Shown one piece after another: positions 42,405 through 51,282 of a stretch of DNA of 64,000 nucleotides; the stretch's first letter is position 1, and each line of letters opens with the position of its first letter. The notes beneath the pieces are model-generated. The model made no database searches. It was given only the letters and a program-made list of their open reading frames with translations, and had not been told where the DNA came from. The translations under genes and the position numbers were made by a program. The DNA lies in the NCBI GenBank assembly GCA_016872115.1, contig VHBC01000002.1:62001-126000 (forward strand). Direction: 5' to 3'. The DNA comes from Sphingomonadales bacterium (lineage in GTDB: Bacteria > Bacteroidota > Bacteroidia > Flavobacteriales_D > Crocinitomicaceae).

Positions 42405-44056
42405 TGGAATTTAAGGGCTTTGACAGGTGAAATCCGACCGACGACCCGACTCGGAAGCAATAGTGCGATCATGCAGGTGACAAAAGTAAGTATGTTGACC
42501 AATAAAAAGTTCCAGAAACTGAGTTCTAAAGGAACCGCATCGAGGTAATAGACTTCGGGGTTTAATTGAACAATACTATAATTTTGTTGCAAAAAACAGA
42601 GCACAATTGCCACGACATTTCCAATGAGTAAACCTCTAAACAAAAGGTAGGCTGCTTGATATAAAAAGATGCGTCGGATAGACCTGTTGTTGGCGCCTAA
42701 GGCTTTGAGTAAACCCACGAAAGACGTGCGTACAACGATTAAAACCAACATTGCTGAACCTATATTGATAATTCCAATAACAAGCATCAAGACAATGATT
42801 ATCAATACATTAAAGTCTAAAAAATCAAGCCAAGAAAATAAATCTGCTTCGGTATCCTTAATATTGGATACTTGCAATAAATGCTGATTGACTGGGCGCA
42901 TCTCTACAGTATTCCGTACGGCCAATTCTATGCGCTTGAGTTCGTCAAAATTATCGATCGAAATTTCAAAGCCCGACACAAAATGGGCGCCGGTGCCGGC
43001 ACCATCTTTAAATTCAAAGCGCAGTTCCCCGTTCTTGCAGGCATAAATTTGTTTTGTTAATCCGTCTGTTAAGCAAATTGGCTCTCCCGATTCAAATTGA
43101 AGGTCGCTATGTTTGAAAAGATGAGGCGCGTCAATTAGAACCGTGGCACTATCAATGCGCTCGAGTTGATCTGTGTTGTTTTGAAAACGATATGCGATGA
43201 CCTTCAGCGTGGTATCAACCAAATTGGTAAAACGGTGTGCGGTATAAACATCAGGGCCCAAGCCCCAATCAAAGAGCAGGTTGCTCGCATCTCCTTGAAC
43301 TTCTACTTTGATGAGCGTAGCGTTAAAATCAAGTTGAGGACGCAAGGCTATTTGGGTGCCGTTATCAGACATTTGCTGAACCAAAGCCAAATTACCAAAT
43401 ACGAGTTGTTGGTCGTATTCGGCAAAACCGGTATTGTAGAGCCCGACAACCCTCACTTTTTTAAGTAAAGGTTGTTGCTTGATATGAAAAACTGAAACCT
43501 CATCATTTAAATTGATATTCAGCTTTTTAGCAACATTTAATGAAATCAATACTTCATTTATATTTTTCTTTCTCGGCAAGCGCCCCTGATATAAATTTGT
43601 CTTAATAAATGACCAATCATAGTCGGAGTCCACTCCTTTAAAAAGCAAGCCAAGTAGGTCTTGTCGTGCTACAACAGAATCTTTTCCAGATTGCAACTGA
43701 ATGGTATCTGAGAAGCGCTGAGACTGCAGCATAATAGGCTTGAAACCAACCGCTTGAACCGACTTTAAGCCTTTTATTTGCGCTAGCTCTGCAAGAAAGG
43801 GAATGCGCCGATCGAGGGCCTCAGCTTCAAAAATATGTGCAGATCCTGCCTTCGAAATGAAAAGTGGAGCATTAAAACCCGTAATTTTGTCCTTGATTTT
43901 TTGCTGAAATCCGCGTACAATTGCCAGCGTCAAGGTATTGACTAATATGGCCAACGCTATACTAGCCACCGAAATGCGCAAAACAGGTCTAGACACCCTT
44001 AAACCGAGGTGTTTTTGACGGATCAGCCGAGATGATATGAAGCGTTCAAAAGACAA
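42401..44056 (-). CDS. LolC/LolE-type ABC transporter permease
   Basis: A 551-residue FtsX/MacB-type permease of the lipoprotein-sorting class. Seen: RPVLRISVASIALAILVNTLTLAIVRGFQQ (first helix), a long periplasmic domain (about 65-390) and three C-terminal helices including FNVLIIIVLMLVIGIINIGSAMLVLIV. The reported frame opens at 44359 with an implausible 100-residue extension. Homologs start near FERFISSRL, so I use TTG 44056. A perfect -7 element lies 19 nt upstream of it. This start overlaps the divergent NamZ-like gene by 20 bp. The ATPase partner LolD is not in the window. Confidence 0.82.
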   Translation of the reverse strand: MSFERFISSRLIRQKHLGLRVSRPVLRISVASIALAILVNTLTLAIVRGFQQKIKDKITGFNAPLFISKAGSAHIFEAEALDRRIPFLAELAQIKGLKSVQAVGFKPIMLQSQRFSDTIQLQSGKDSVVARQDLLGLLFKGVDSDYDWSFIKTNLYQGRLPRKKNINEVLISLNVAKKLNINLNDEVSVFHIKQQPLLKKVRVVGLYNTGFAEYDQQLVFGNLALVQQMSDNGTQIALRPQLDFNATLIKVEVQGDASNLLFDWGLGPDVYTAHRFTNLVDTTLKVIAYRFQNNTDQLERIDSATVLIDAPHLFKHSDLQFESGEPICLTDGLTKQIYACKNGELRFEFKDGAGTGAHFVSGFEISIDNFDELKRIELAVRNTVEMRPVNQHLLQVSNIKDTEADLFSWLDFLDFNVLIIIVLMLVIGIINIGSAMLVLIVVRTSFVGLLKALGANNRSIRRIFLYQAAYLLFRGLLIGNVVAIVLCFLQQNYSIVQLNPEVYYLDAVPLELSFWNFLLVNILTFVTCMIALLLPSRVVGRISPVKALKFQ

Positions 44057-45359
44057 AATAGCATTATTAGTAGCCCAAAAATACACAAAGGTTTTGGCAT
44101 GTATGGCGCTGCTCTCTATTTTGCTTGCTTCTTGTGGCTTAATTCCATCCAAACGTTTCACACCACATCCGGTGCAATTTGCCGAAACAATTGTCATCGA
44201 AGAAGATTCCATCTCGCTCGCAGCTTTTCCAGCCACCCAAACCAACCAAAGGCCTACCTTAGCACCACCACAACTCGGCATCGATCGCTTGCATTTATTT
44301 CTTGATTCGTTGAGTGGCAAGCGCATTGCGGTAGTAGCCAACCAAACCTCGGTGGTCAAAGGGATGCATCTTGTGGATACTTTGTTGGCCTTACAACTAA
44401 ATGTCGTGAAAGTTTTTGCTCCTGAACACGGCTTTCGTGGAGATGCCGATGCTGGTCAGCACATCAGCCACAGCACCGATGACAAAACTGGCTTACCGCT
44501 AGTCTCCTTGTACGGTTCCAACAAAAAGCCAACCGACACACAGTTGTCCGACGTAGATATCGTCATCTACGATATCCAAGATGTAGGCGTGCGCTTTTAC
44601 ACGTATATCTCCACCCTGCATTACGTGATGGAGGCCTGTGCGGAAAGCAACAAGCAAATGGTGGTTTTGGACCGACCCAATCCAAATGGGCATTACGTGG
44701 ACGGGCCCGTTCTTGAACCTGCCTATAAATCGTTTGTGGGCATGCATCCGGTTCCAATCGTATACGGCATGACCATCGGAGAATACGCCATGATGATCAA
44801 TGGCGAAGGCTGGCTACACAACCAAAAGCGCTGCCAACTTTGGGTCATCCCTTGCAAAAACTACAAACACAAACTGCCCTACAGCTTACCTGTGGCGCCC
44901 TCTCCAAACTTGCGTACCGACGCAGCTATTTCTTTGTATCCAAGTCTCTGTTTTTTTGAAGCGACAACAGTCAGCGTGGGGCGCGGTACCGACAAACCTT
45001 TTGAGGTTTATGGTCACCCCAAATTTCCTGTACTCAGTTACCAATTTATGCCGATTCCAACCATTGGGGCCAAGAATCCTTTACACCTCAACAAATTATG
45101 CCAGGGCTATGACCTCAGCCAAAACACGGTCAAAAGAGCTTACCAAATCAATTTAAATTACCTCATAAATGCCAAAGAATTGCTCGGTGACACCAACGTA
45201 TTTATTGATCAGACGGCTTTTTTCAACCGTTTGGCAGGCACGGCAAGTTTAAAAGAACAACTCGAAAAAGGTTGGTCAGCCAAGGAAATCAGAGCTACTT
45301 GGAAACCGGGACTCAATGCGTTTTTGGCCACGCGTAGCAAGTACTTGCTTTACGAATAA
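44037..45359 (+). CDS. NamZ-like exo-beta-N-acetylmuramidase (DUF1343), lipoprotein
   Basis: A 440-residue member of DUF1343, characterised in other bacteria as NamZ, which releases terminal MurNAc from peptidoglycan fragments during recycling. Seen: a lipoprotein signal (ACMALLSILLASCG), KRIAVVANQTSVV, FAPEHGFRGDADAGQHI, PLVSLYG, DIVIYDIQDVGVRFYTYISTLHYVMEA, VLDRPNPNG and YGMTIGEYAMMIN. The start could be ATG 44037, with a basic n-region, or ATG 44103, which would remove the overlap with the divergent permease but leave an uncharged n-region. It is convergent with purE. Confidence 0.88.
   Translation: MKRSKDKIALLVAQKYTKVLACMALLSILLASCGLIPSKRFTPHPVQFAETIVIEEDSISLAAFPATQTNQRPTLAPPQLGIDRLHLFLDSLSGKRIAVVANQTSVVKGMHLVDTLLALQLNVVKVFAPEHGFRGDADAGQHISHSTDDKTGLPLVSLYGSNKKPTDTQLSDVDIVIYDIQDVGVRFYTYISTLHYVMEACAESNKQMVVLDRPNPNGHYVDGPVLEPAYKSFVGMHPVPIVYGMTIGEYAMMINGEGWLHNQKRCQLWVIPCKNYKHKLPYSLPVAPSPNLRTDAAISLYPSLCFFEATTVSVGRGTDKPFEVYGHPKFPVLSYQFMPIPTIGAKNPLHLNKLCQGYDLSQNTVKRAYQINLNYLINAKELLGDTNVFIDQTAFFNRLAGTASLKEQLEKGWSAKEIRATWKPGLNAFLATRSKYLLYE
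44076..44083 (-). promoter_or_regulatory. -7 element (TATTTTTG) of the permease gene
   Basis: A perfect TAnnTTTG, 19 nt before the TTG start at 44056. If the NamZ-like gene starts at 44037, this promoter lies inside its coding sequence. Confidence 0.45.
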
Positions 45360-45380
45360 AATTTCAAGAATACAGTTTGA

Positions 45381-45854
45381 CTACAGTTTAGCGTCCGATA
45401 CTTGTTGGGCCATATCGTTCATGTAGGCATCCAGCTTGGTTTGTAGTTCAGGATCAAAAGCAGCTAAAATGCGCGCGGCCAAAAGCCCTGCGTTTTTAGC
45501 GCCATTCAGCGCCACGGTTGCTACAGGTATGCCGTTTGGCATTTGGAGAATCGACAAAATAGAATCCCAACCATCGATCGAATTGGAAGATTTGATGGGC
45601 ACGCCAATCACGGGCAGAGAAGTCATGGAGGCCGTCATACCCGGCAAATGCGCAGCGCCTCCTGCTCCTGCAATGATCACTTTGATACCGCGACTTGCCG
45701 CAGTTTTGGCGTAGCTGAACATTTTTTCTGGGGTCCGATGAGCCGAAACGACTTCGGCTTCTGAGGCAATTCCGAATGCCGCTAAAATGTGCTGTGCTTC
45801 TTGCATGATGGGCCAGTCGGACTTACTGCCCATGATGATACCTACTTGTGTCAT
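45381..45854 (-). CDS. purE: N5-carboxyaminoimidazole ribonucleotide mutase
   Basis: A 157-residue purine synthesis enzyme converting N5-CAIR to CAIR. Seen: [47 protein letters not shown] and [11 protein letters not shown], the complete family core. It overlaps the tatA stop by 4 bp (ATGA), so purE and tatA are cotranscribed. No purK gene is adjacent. Confidence 0.96.
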   Translation of the reverse strand: MTQVGIIMGSKSDWPIMQEAQHILAAFGIASEAEVVSAHRTPEKMFSYAKTAASRGIKVIIAGAGGAAHLPGMTASMTSLPVIGVPIKSSNSIDGWDSILSILQMPNGIPVATVALNGAKNAGLLAARILAAFDPELQTKLDAYMNDMAQQVSDAKL

Positions 45855-46258
45855 GCTTCGGGGTTTATTTGTTTTTCTGTAGCTTCTGTATTTTCATCTT
45901 CAAAAACAGCTTCAATGGGATTACCAGCTGTTACTTGCTGTTTAACTTGTTTTGGTAGCGATCCGTAGTGAATGGTGTTGTCGATGTCGGTGGTGACTTG
46001 ATCTAGAGGGCCCGTGAGGGTTTCTTCGGTTTCTTTAAGAATGCTTTGGATGTTGAGGTCAGCCTTCATTTCTTGACCAGACTTTCTAATTTCTTGTTGG
46101 AGATCATTGGAGGCGTTGCGTATTTGATACAAAGCCTGACCCAGCGTTTTGGCGATTCCGGGAATGCTTTTGGAACCAAAAAACAATAAGACAATCAGGA
46201 CAATGAGCAGGACCTCAGAGCCTGCTACATCGCTCAAGAATAGAGAAATGCCTTGCAT
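45851..46258 (-). CDS. tatA: Twin-arginine translocase TatA/TatB-type subunit
   Basis: A 135-residue membrane protein with one N-terminal helix ([30 protein letters not shown]), the TatA hinge FGSKSIPG and an amphipathic helix, then a long, acidic, unconserved tail. TatA subunits form the pore that moves folded twin-arginine proteins across the inner membrane. TatA and TatB cannot be separated firmly from sequence here. A perfect -7 element ends 4 nt before the ATG, predicting a leaderless mRNA. A probable Tat substrate, the glycosylasparaginase, lies in this window. tatC is not seen. Confidence 0.86.
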   Translation of the reverse strand: MQGISLFLSDVAGSEVLLIVLIVLLFFGSKSIPGIAKTLGQALYQIRNASNDLQQEIRKSGQEMKADLNIQSILKETEETLTGPLDQVTTDIDNTIHYGSLPKQVKQQVTAGNPIEAVFEDENTEATEKQINPEA

Positions 46259-46262
46259 AGTG

Positions 46263-46270
46263 CAAAGCTA
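46263..46270 (-). promoter_or_regulatory. -7 element (TAGCTTTG) giving a leaderless tatA-purE mRNA
   Basis: A perfect TAnnTTTG ending 4 nt before ATG 46258. It sits in the 23-bp gap after the SDR stop, so any -33 element would fall inside that gene. None is obvious. Confidence 0.5.
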
Positions 46271-46281
46271 CAAAGAAAACA

Positions 46282-47055
46282 TCAAGATTGCTGCATTTTA
46301 GCAATGATTGCTGCAGTCCAGCTCTTTGGCAGTAAGGGCATAAGGACGCGGATCAGCAATGCAAACTGTATTTCAGAAATACAAATAACCTTTCCTTTTT
46401 CCATGGCGCTGTAGGCTTTTAGAGCCGTTTTGTAGGCACTAGCAGCGCCGTCAAACATTTTGGAGCCCCCAAAACCAGCAACTTGTGCGAATTCAGTTGC
46501 AACCGGCCCTGGGCACAATGCCGTTATGCTGACGCCTGTTCCTTTGAGCTCATGGGCCAAACCTTGCGTATGTGAAACCACGAATGCTTTGGTAGCAAAA
46601 TAAGTATTCTGAAATGGGCCTGGCAAAAAGCCAGCCGTACTAGCGGTTTGTAAAATTTTTCCTTTACCACGCGCTTTCATGTCTTTGCCAAATAAGTGCG
46701 TCAATTTGAGCAGCGCCATGACATTTAAACGCACCATTTCGACGTCTTTTTCGAGATCGCGGTCTAGAAAAGCGCCTTTTCCACCAAAACCAGCGTTGTT
46801 GAAGAGGTAATCAACTTGCCATCCATTTTGCGTGACTTCATCGTATAATTCTTGCGAAGAACCAACCACACTGAGGTCCTTTTGAATGACTTGAACCGCT
46901 ACGTTGGATTTACTGATTAGTTCTTCCTTTAAATCTTCTAGTAATTCTTTTCTTCGGGCTACTAAAATCAAATCTCGGCCTTTGGCAGCATGAATTCGGG
47001 CCAATTCTTTTCCTATACCGGAAGACGCGCCGGTGATGAGTGCAGTATTTTTCAT
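46282..47055 (-). CDS. Short-chain dehydrogenase/reductase
   Basis: A 257-residue classical SDR oxidoreductase with NAD(P). Seen: the cofactor motif TGASSGIG near residue 8, basic residues after the second strand (LVARR) that favour NADPH, NNAGFGG, catalytic Ser in TAST, and the YFATK catalytic Tyr/Lys pair. The C-terminus is hydrophobic (IQFALLIRVLMPLLP), as in SDRs related to DltE or lipid-acting enzymes. The substrate is unknown. Confidence 0.9.
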   Translation of the reverse strand: MKNTALITGASSGIGKELARIHAAKGRDLILVARRKELLEDLKEELISKSNVAVQVIQKDLSVVGSSQELYDEVTQNGWQVDYLFNNAGFGGKGAFLDRDLEKDVEMVRLNVMALLKLTHLFGKDMKARGKGKILQTASTAGFLPGPFQNTYFATKAFVVSHTQGLAHELKGTGVSITALCPGPVATEFAQVAGFGGSKMFDGAASAYKTALKAYSAMEKGKVICISEIQFALLIRVLMPLLPKSWTAAIIAKMQQS

Positions 47056-47086
47056 AGTTGTTTAACGATTCTAGCGTTTGGTTTGT

Positions 47087-47314
47087 TTAAACTTGCTTGT
47101 AAATGTTATAGAATTCTTCAAGCGTGCAAGGCAAGAAGACTTGTTGATTTTGGATCATGTCTTGAATGCGCAATAGGTCGGGAAATTGCCTCACTTCGAA
47201 TTCGTATTTGAACCATTTTGAACCCACTAATTGCACTTCAACAAAAGCATTGGGCGCTGTAATTTGGTAGTACGACCTGCCATTACTTAACTTTCTGCAC
47301 TGTGGAAATTCCAT
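47087..47314 (-). CDS. Small conserved protein of unknown function
   Basis: A 75-residue protein starting MEFPQCRKLSNGRSYYQI and containing VEVQLVGSKWFKYEFEVRQFPDLLRIQDMI. It resembles a small Bacteroidota protein of the FPQYRKLSNGKSFY type that I have seen annotated only as hypothetical. The longer frame (47452) overlaps the divergent YkgJ gene; a promoter with both elements (-7 at 47333-47340) places the start at ATG 47314. It is divergent from the YkgJ gene. Confidence 0.7.
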   Translation of the reverse strand: MEFPQCRKLSNGRSYYQITAPNAFVEVQLVGSKWFKYEFEVRQFPDLLRIQDMIQNQQVFLPCTLEEFYNIYKQV

Positions 47315-47332
47315 ATTGATTGTATCTTCGTG

Positions 47333-47364
47333 CAAAGTTAGTATATCAATGGGTGAGTTATCAA
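47333..47364 (-). promoter_or_regulatory. Promoter of the 75-residue protein gene (-7 TAACTTTG, -33 TTG)
   Basis: A perfect TAnnTTTG at 47333-47340, 18 nt before ATG 47314, with TTG at 47362-47364 on the same strand after a 21-bp spacer. Confidence 0.6.
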
Positions 47365-47843
47365 ATATCGACAAGGAAATCTTGGCTTTGGCACAAACCA
47401 ATTTCAAGCACAACCAGCAGCAACTCAAAAAGTGGAACAAGCAAAAACACAAAGACCTCGATACGCGTTTTCATACTGCGCACCAAAAAGAATTCGCAAG
47501 GCGCGATTGCTTAACTTGCGCAAACTGTTGTAAAACCACAAGCCCTATTTTTCGTCAGCCAGATATACGTCGTATGGCCAAAGCGCTTAGATTAAAAGAA
47601 AGCCAACTCGTGAACCAATACCTCAAGCTAGACGAAGACGGCGACTACGTATTGAAAAATGCGCCTTGCTTTAATCTGCTTGCCGACAATACTTGCGCCG
47701 TTTATGAAGAACGCCCACTCGCTTGTCGTGAGTACCCACACACCGACCGCAAAAATATGTACCAAATTATGGATCTTACCGCCCAAAACACACTCATTTG
47801 CCCCGCAGTGGCAAGCATTGTGGAGAAAATAATCGCTGGCTAA
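47349..47843 (+). CDS. YkgJ-family cysteine cluster protein
   Basis: A 164-residue protein with a zinc- or iron-chelating cysteine cluster. Seen: CLTCANCCKTTSPIF near residue 58, CFNLLADNTCAVYEERPLACREYPH near residue 105, and a final cysteine in TLICPAVASI; the spacing matches the CxxCxxCC...C...C...C YkgJ pattern. The family's function is unresolved. ATG 47349 (MGELSNIDKEIL) gives the usual start; the frame is open to 47316. A TATCTTCG (one mismatch to the -7 element) lies 18 nt upstream. Confidence 0.88.
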   Translation: MGELSNIDKEILALAQTNFKHNQQQLKKWNKQKHKDLDTRFHTAHQKEFARRDCLTCANCCKTTSPIFRQPDIRRMAKALRLKESQLVNQYLKLDEDGDYVLKNAPCFNLLADNTCAVYEERPLACREYPHTDRKNMYQIMDLTAQNTLICPAVASIVEKIIAG

Positions 47844-47860
47844 AGTTGCCGAAAAAAACC

Positions 47861-47868
47861 TAAATTTG
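47861..47868 (+). promoter_or_regulatory. -7 element (TAAATTTG) of icmF
   Basis: A perfect TAnnTTTG, 19 nt before the icmF ATG. Confidence 0.55.
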
Positions 47869-47887
47869 CGCATCAAGCACATACCCT

Positions 47888-50800
47888 ATGGAACAGGTTC
47901 AACCTTATATCCCACAACATAAAATTCGCATTGTAACTGCAGCTGCGCTTTTTGACGGCCACGACGCCGCCATTAACATCATGCGCCGCATTATTCAGGC
48001 AACTGGCTGCGAGGTCATTCACCTTGGCCACGACCGTTCTGTAGAAGAAGTCGTGAACTGTGCCATTCAAGAAGATGCGCAAGCCATTGCCATGACCTCC
48101 TACCAAGGCGGGCACATGGAGTACTTCAAGTACATGTACGACCTTTTACAAGAAAAAGGCGCACCACACATCAAAATATTCGGCGGCGGCGGTGGCACCA
48201 TCTTGCCATCTGAAATCGAAGAATTACACGGTTACGGCATAACACGCATTTATCACCCCGATGACGGCCGCGCAATGGGCTTGCAAGGTATGATCAACGA
48301 CCTCATACAAAAGTGTGATTTTGCCGTTGGCGAACCCCGAAAAGAAAGTCCTGAAACCATTTTAGCGGCCATCGAACAAAAAAGTGTGCCGCATTTGGCA
48401 CATTGCATTAGTGCAGCCGAAAACTTTCCGGAAGAAAACAGCGCATTACTTGCTGCCTTGCGCACAGCAGGAGAAAAAAACAACATTCCCGTACTCGGTA
48501 TCACCGGAACCGGAGGCGCCGGCAAGTCTTCTTTGGTAGACGAACTCGTACGCCGATTTTTGATCGATTTCCCAGAGAAAAACCTAGCGGTGGTTTCTGT
48601 TGACCCATCGAAAAGAAAAACAGGCGGCGCCCTACTTGGAGACCGCATCCGTATGAATGCCATCAAAAGCCCAAGAGTTTACATGCGTTCTTTGGCTACA
48701 CGCCAATCTAATTTGGCGCTTTCAAAACATGTAGCTGAAGCACTTTCTATTTTGAAGGCCGCCCGTTACGACCTCATTATTTTGGAAACCTCCGGGATTG
48801 GCCAATCCGATACCGAAATCTTAGACCACTCAGATGTCTCGTTGTATGTCATGACGCCAGAATATGGCGCCGCGACCCAACTCGAGAAAATCGACATGCT
48901 CGACTTCGCAGACGTCATTGCCCTCAATAAATTCGACAAACGCGGCGCCCTCGATGCGCTGCGCGATGTGCGCAAGCAATACCAACGCAACCACAACCTA
49001 TGGGACAGCCAGGTTGATGACATGCCAGTTTACGGCACCATTGCCTCTCAGTTCAACGACCCCGGCATGAATACACTCTACAAAGTGATCATGGACCACA
49101 TTGTGCAGAAAACAGGCGGTGCTTTGCAATCGACTTTTCAGATCACCCGCGAGATGTCTCAGAAAGTATTTGTGATTCCGCCAGAGCGCACACGCTACCT
49201 CTCCGAAATCTCTGAAAACAACCGCTCCTACGACAAATGGGTCAACGACCAAGTAGCGGTAGCCGAGAAACTCTATGGCTATCAGGTTTCCATGGACGCG
49301 TTGAAAGGCTCCACTTTAGAAGATAAAGATCGCCTAATTAAGGCTTTACAAGAAGCATTCGAAGGCGAAAAACTCAATTTTGACCCCAAAAACTGGGAAA
49401 TTCTTCAAAATTGGGACGCCAAAAAGCAAGCTTACAAAAACCCAACTTACGAGTTCAATGTCCGCGATAAAGTACTGAGCATCCAAACGCACACCGAATC
49501 GTTGTCGCATGTGCAGATACCAAAAGTTGCCACCCCAAATTTCAAAAGCTGGGGCGATATCTTGCGTTGGGTGCTGCAAGAAAACGTTCCGGGTGAATTC
49601 CCGTACACCTCTGGCCTCTTCCCTTTCAAACGCGAAGGCGAAGACCCAACGCGCATGTTCGCCGGCGAGGGCGGCCCTGAGCGCACCAACAAACGTTTCC
49701 ATTATGTTTCTTTAGGGATGCCCGCCAAACGCCTTTCTACGGCTTTTGATTCGGTAACGCTTTACGGCAACGACCCCGACCTGCGCCCGGATATCTACGG
49801 TAAAATCGGCAACTCTGGCGTTTCAATTTGCTGCCTAGACGACGCCAAAAAACTGTATTCAGGTTTTGACCTCAGCCACCCCGCTACGTCGGTCTCCATG
49901 ACCATCAATGGGCCCGCCCCAATGCTCTTGGCGTACTTTATGAATGCCGCCATCGACCAAAACTGCGAGAAATACATAAAAGCCCATGGCCTAGAGGCTG
50001 AAGTGGAAACCAAAATCGCAGCTATTTACAAAGCAAAAGGCACCGCTCGGCCAGCCTACCAGGACGAGCTCCCAGAAGGCAACGACGGCTTAGGCCTTGT
50101 GTTGCTTGGCGTAACCGGTGATCAAGTCTTACCGGCAGACATCTATGCACAAATCAAGGCCGATACGCTCAAACAAGTGCGCGGCACCGTTCAGGCAGAC
50201 ATCTTGAAAGAAGACCAAGCGCAAAATACTTGTATCTTCTCGACTGAATTTGCTTTGCGCCTCATGGGCGATGTCCAAGAATACTTTATCGCCAACGGTG
50301 TGCGCAACTTCTATTCAGTATCGATTTCAGGTTACCATATTGCCGAAGCTGGCGCCAACCCCATCACGCAATTGGCATTCACCCTTGCAAACGGATTCAC
50401 CTACGTTGAGTACTACCTGAGCCGCGGCATGGACATCAATGAATTTGGGCCAAACTTATCGTTCTTTTTCTCTAACGGCATCGACCCAGAATACGCAGTT
50501 ATTGGCCGCGTGGCGCGCCGCGTGTGGGCCAAAGCCCTTGCGCGCAAATATGGTGCAAATGCACGTGCGCAAATGCTCAAGTACCATATCCAGACCTCTG
50601 GGCGTTCTTTACACGCCCAAGAAATCGATTTCAACGACATTCGCACCACCCTTCAGGCACTGTACGCCATCTACGACAACTGCAACTCTTTGCACACCAA
50701 CGCCTACGACGAAGCCATTACCACGCCAACCGAAGAGTCTGTGCGCCGCGCCATGGCTATTCAGCTGATCATCAACCGCGAGCTCGGCTTGGCCAAAAAC

Positions 50801-51280
50801 GAAAACCCACTACAAGGTGCGTTCATCATTGAAGAGCTCACCGATTTGGTAGAAGAAGCTGTTTTAACTGAATTTGACCGCATCACCGAACGCGGTGGCG
50901 TGCTCGGTGCCATGGAAACGATGTACCAACGCTCTAAAATACAAGAAGAGTCTTTGTATTATGAAACCCTCAAACACACCGGCGAATTCCCGATTATTGG
51001 TGTCAATACCTTCTTGAGTTCAAAAGGGTCGCCGACTGTTCTACCTAAAGAGGTTATTCGCGCAACTGAAGAGGAAAAACAATACCAAATTCAAATGCTC
51101 GCCAACTTGCACCAAGCGCAGGTAGCGGCTGCCAACGACGGTATTGCCAAAGTGCAAGAGGCCGCCATTCAAAACAAAAACATCTTCGAACAACTCATGG
51201 AAACCTGTAAAGTAGCTTCTTTGGGGCAAGTAACGGGTGCATTATTCGAAGTAGGCGGGCAATACCGCAGAAACATGTAA
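47888..51280 (+). CDS. icmF: Fused isobutyryl-CoA mutase (IcmF)
   Basis: A 1130-residue adenosylcobalamin enzyme combining a B12-binding domain, a G-protein chaperone and the mutase in one chain. Seen: N-terminal cobalamin-binding [10 protein letters not shown] (His25) with [12 protein letters not shown], a MeaB-like GTPase with Walker [10 protein letters not shown] (206-214) and NKFD, then the mutase TIM barrel with [30 protein letters not shown]. The GLFPF segment places Phe where methylmalonyl-CoA mutase has Tyr, supporting isobutyryl-CoA to n-butyryl-CoA activity. The domain order is typical of IcmF. It is followed by bshC after 2 bp. Confidence 0.94.
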   Translation: MEQVQPYIPQHKIRIVTAAALFDGHDAAINIMRRIIQATGCEVIHLGHDRSVEEVVNCAIQEDAQAIAMTSYQGGHMEYFKYMYDLLQEKGAPHIKIFGGGGGTILPSEIEELHGYGITRIYHPDDGRAMGLQGMINDLIQKCDFAVGEPRKESPETILAAIEQKSVPHLAHCISAAENFPEENSALLAALRTAGEKNNIPVLGITGTGGAGKSSLVDELVRRFLIDFPEKNLAVVSVDPSKRKTGGALLGDRIRMNAIKSPRVYMRSLATRQSNLALSKHVAEALSILKAARYDLIILETSGIGQSDTEILDHSDVSLYVMTPEYGAATQLEKIDMLDFADVIALNKFDKRGALDALRDVRKQYQRNHNLWDSQVDDMPVYGTIASQFNDPGMNTLYKVIMDHIVQKTGGALQSTFQITREMSQKVFVIPPERTRYLSEISENNRSYDKWVNDQVAVAEKLYGYQVSMDALKGSTLEDKDRLIKALQEAFEGEKLNFDPKNWEILQNWDAKKQAYKNPTYEFNVRDKVLSIQTHTESLSHVQIPKVATPNFKSWGDILRWVLQENVPGEFPYTSGLFPFKREGEDPTRMFAGEGGPERTNKRFHYVSLGMPAKRLSTAFDSVTLYGNDPDLRPDIYGKIGNSGVSICCLDDAKKLYSGFDLSHPATSVSMTINGPAPMLLAYFMNAAIDQNCEKYIKAHGLEAEVETKIAAIYKAKGTARPAYQDELPEGNDGLGLVLLGVTGDQVLPADIYAQIKADTLKQVRGTVQADILKEDQAQNTCIFSTEFALRLMGDVQEYFIANGVRNFYSVSISGYHIAEAGANPITQLAFTLANGFTYVEYYLSRGMDINEFGPNLSFFFSNGIDPEYAVIGRVARRVWAKALARKYGANARAQMLKYHIQTSGRSLHAQEIDFNDIRTTLQALYAIYDNCNSLHTNAYDEAITTPTEESVRRAMAIQLIINRELGLAKNENPLQGAFIIEELTDLVEEAVLTEFDRITERGGVLGAMETMYQRSKIQEESLYYETLKHTGEFPIIGVNTFLSSKGSPTVLPKEVIRATEEEKQYQIQMLANLHQAQVAAANDGIAKVQEAAIQNKNIFEQLMETCKVASLGQVTGALFEVGGQYRRNM

Positions 51281-51282
51281 AC

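Noticed and set aside
44057-44359. N-terminal 101 residues of the long permease frame
   Set aside because: They are antisense to the NamZ-like gene, hydrophilic and Cys/Ser-rich, and lie before the family start.
47087-47452. Longer 121-residue version of the small protein
   Set aside because: The extra N-terminus overlaps the YkgJ gene and its promoter region; the -7/-33 pair places the start at 47314.
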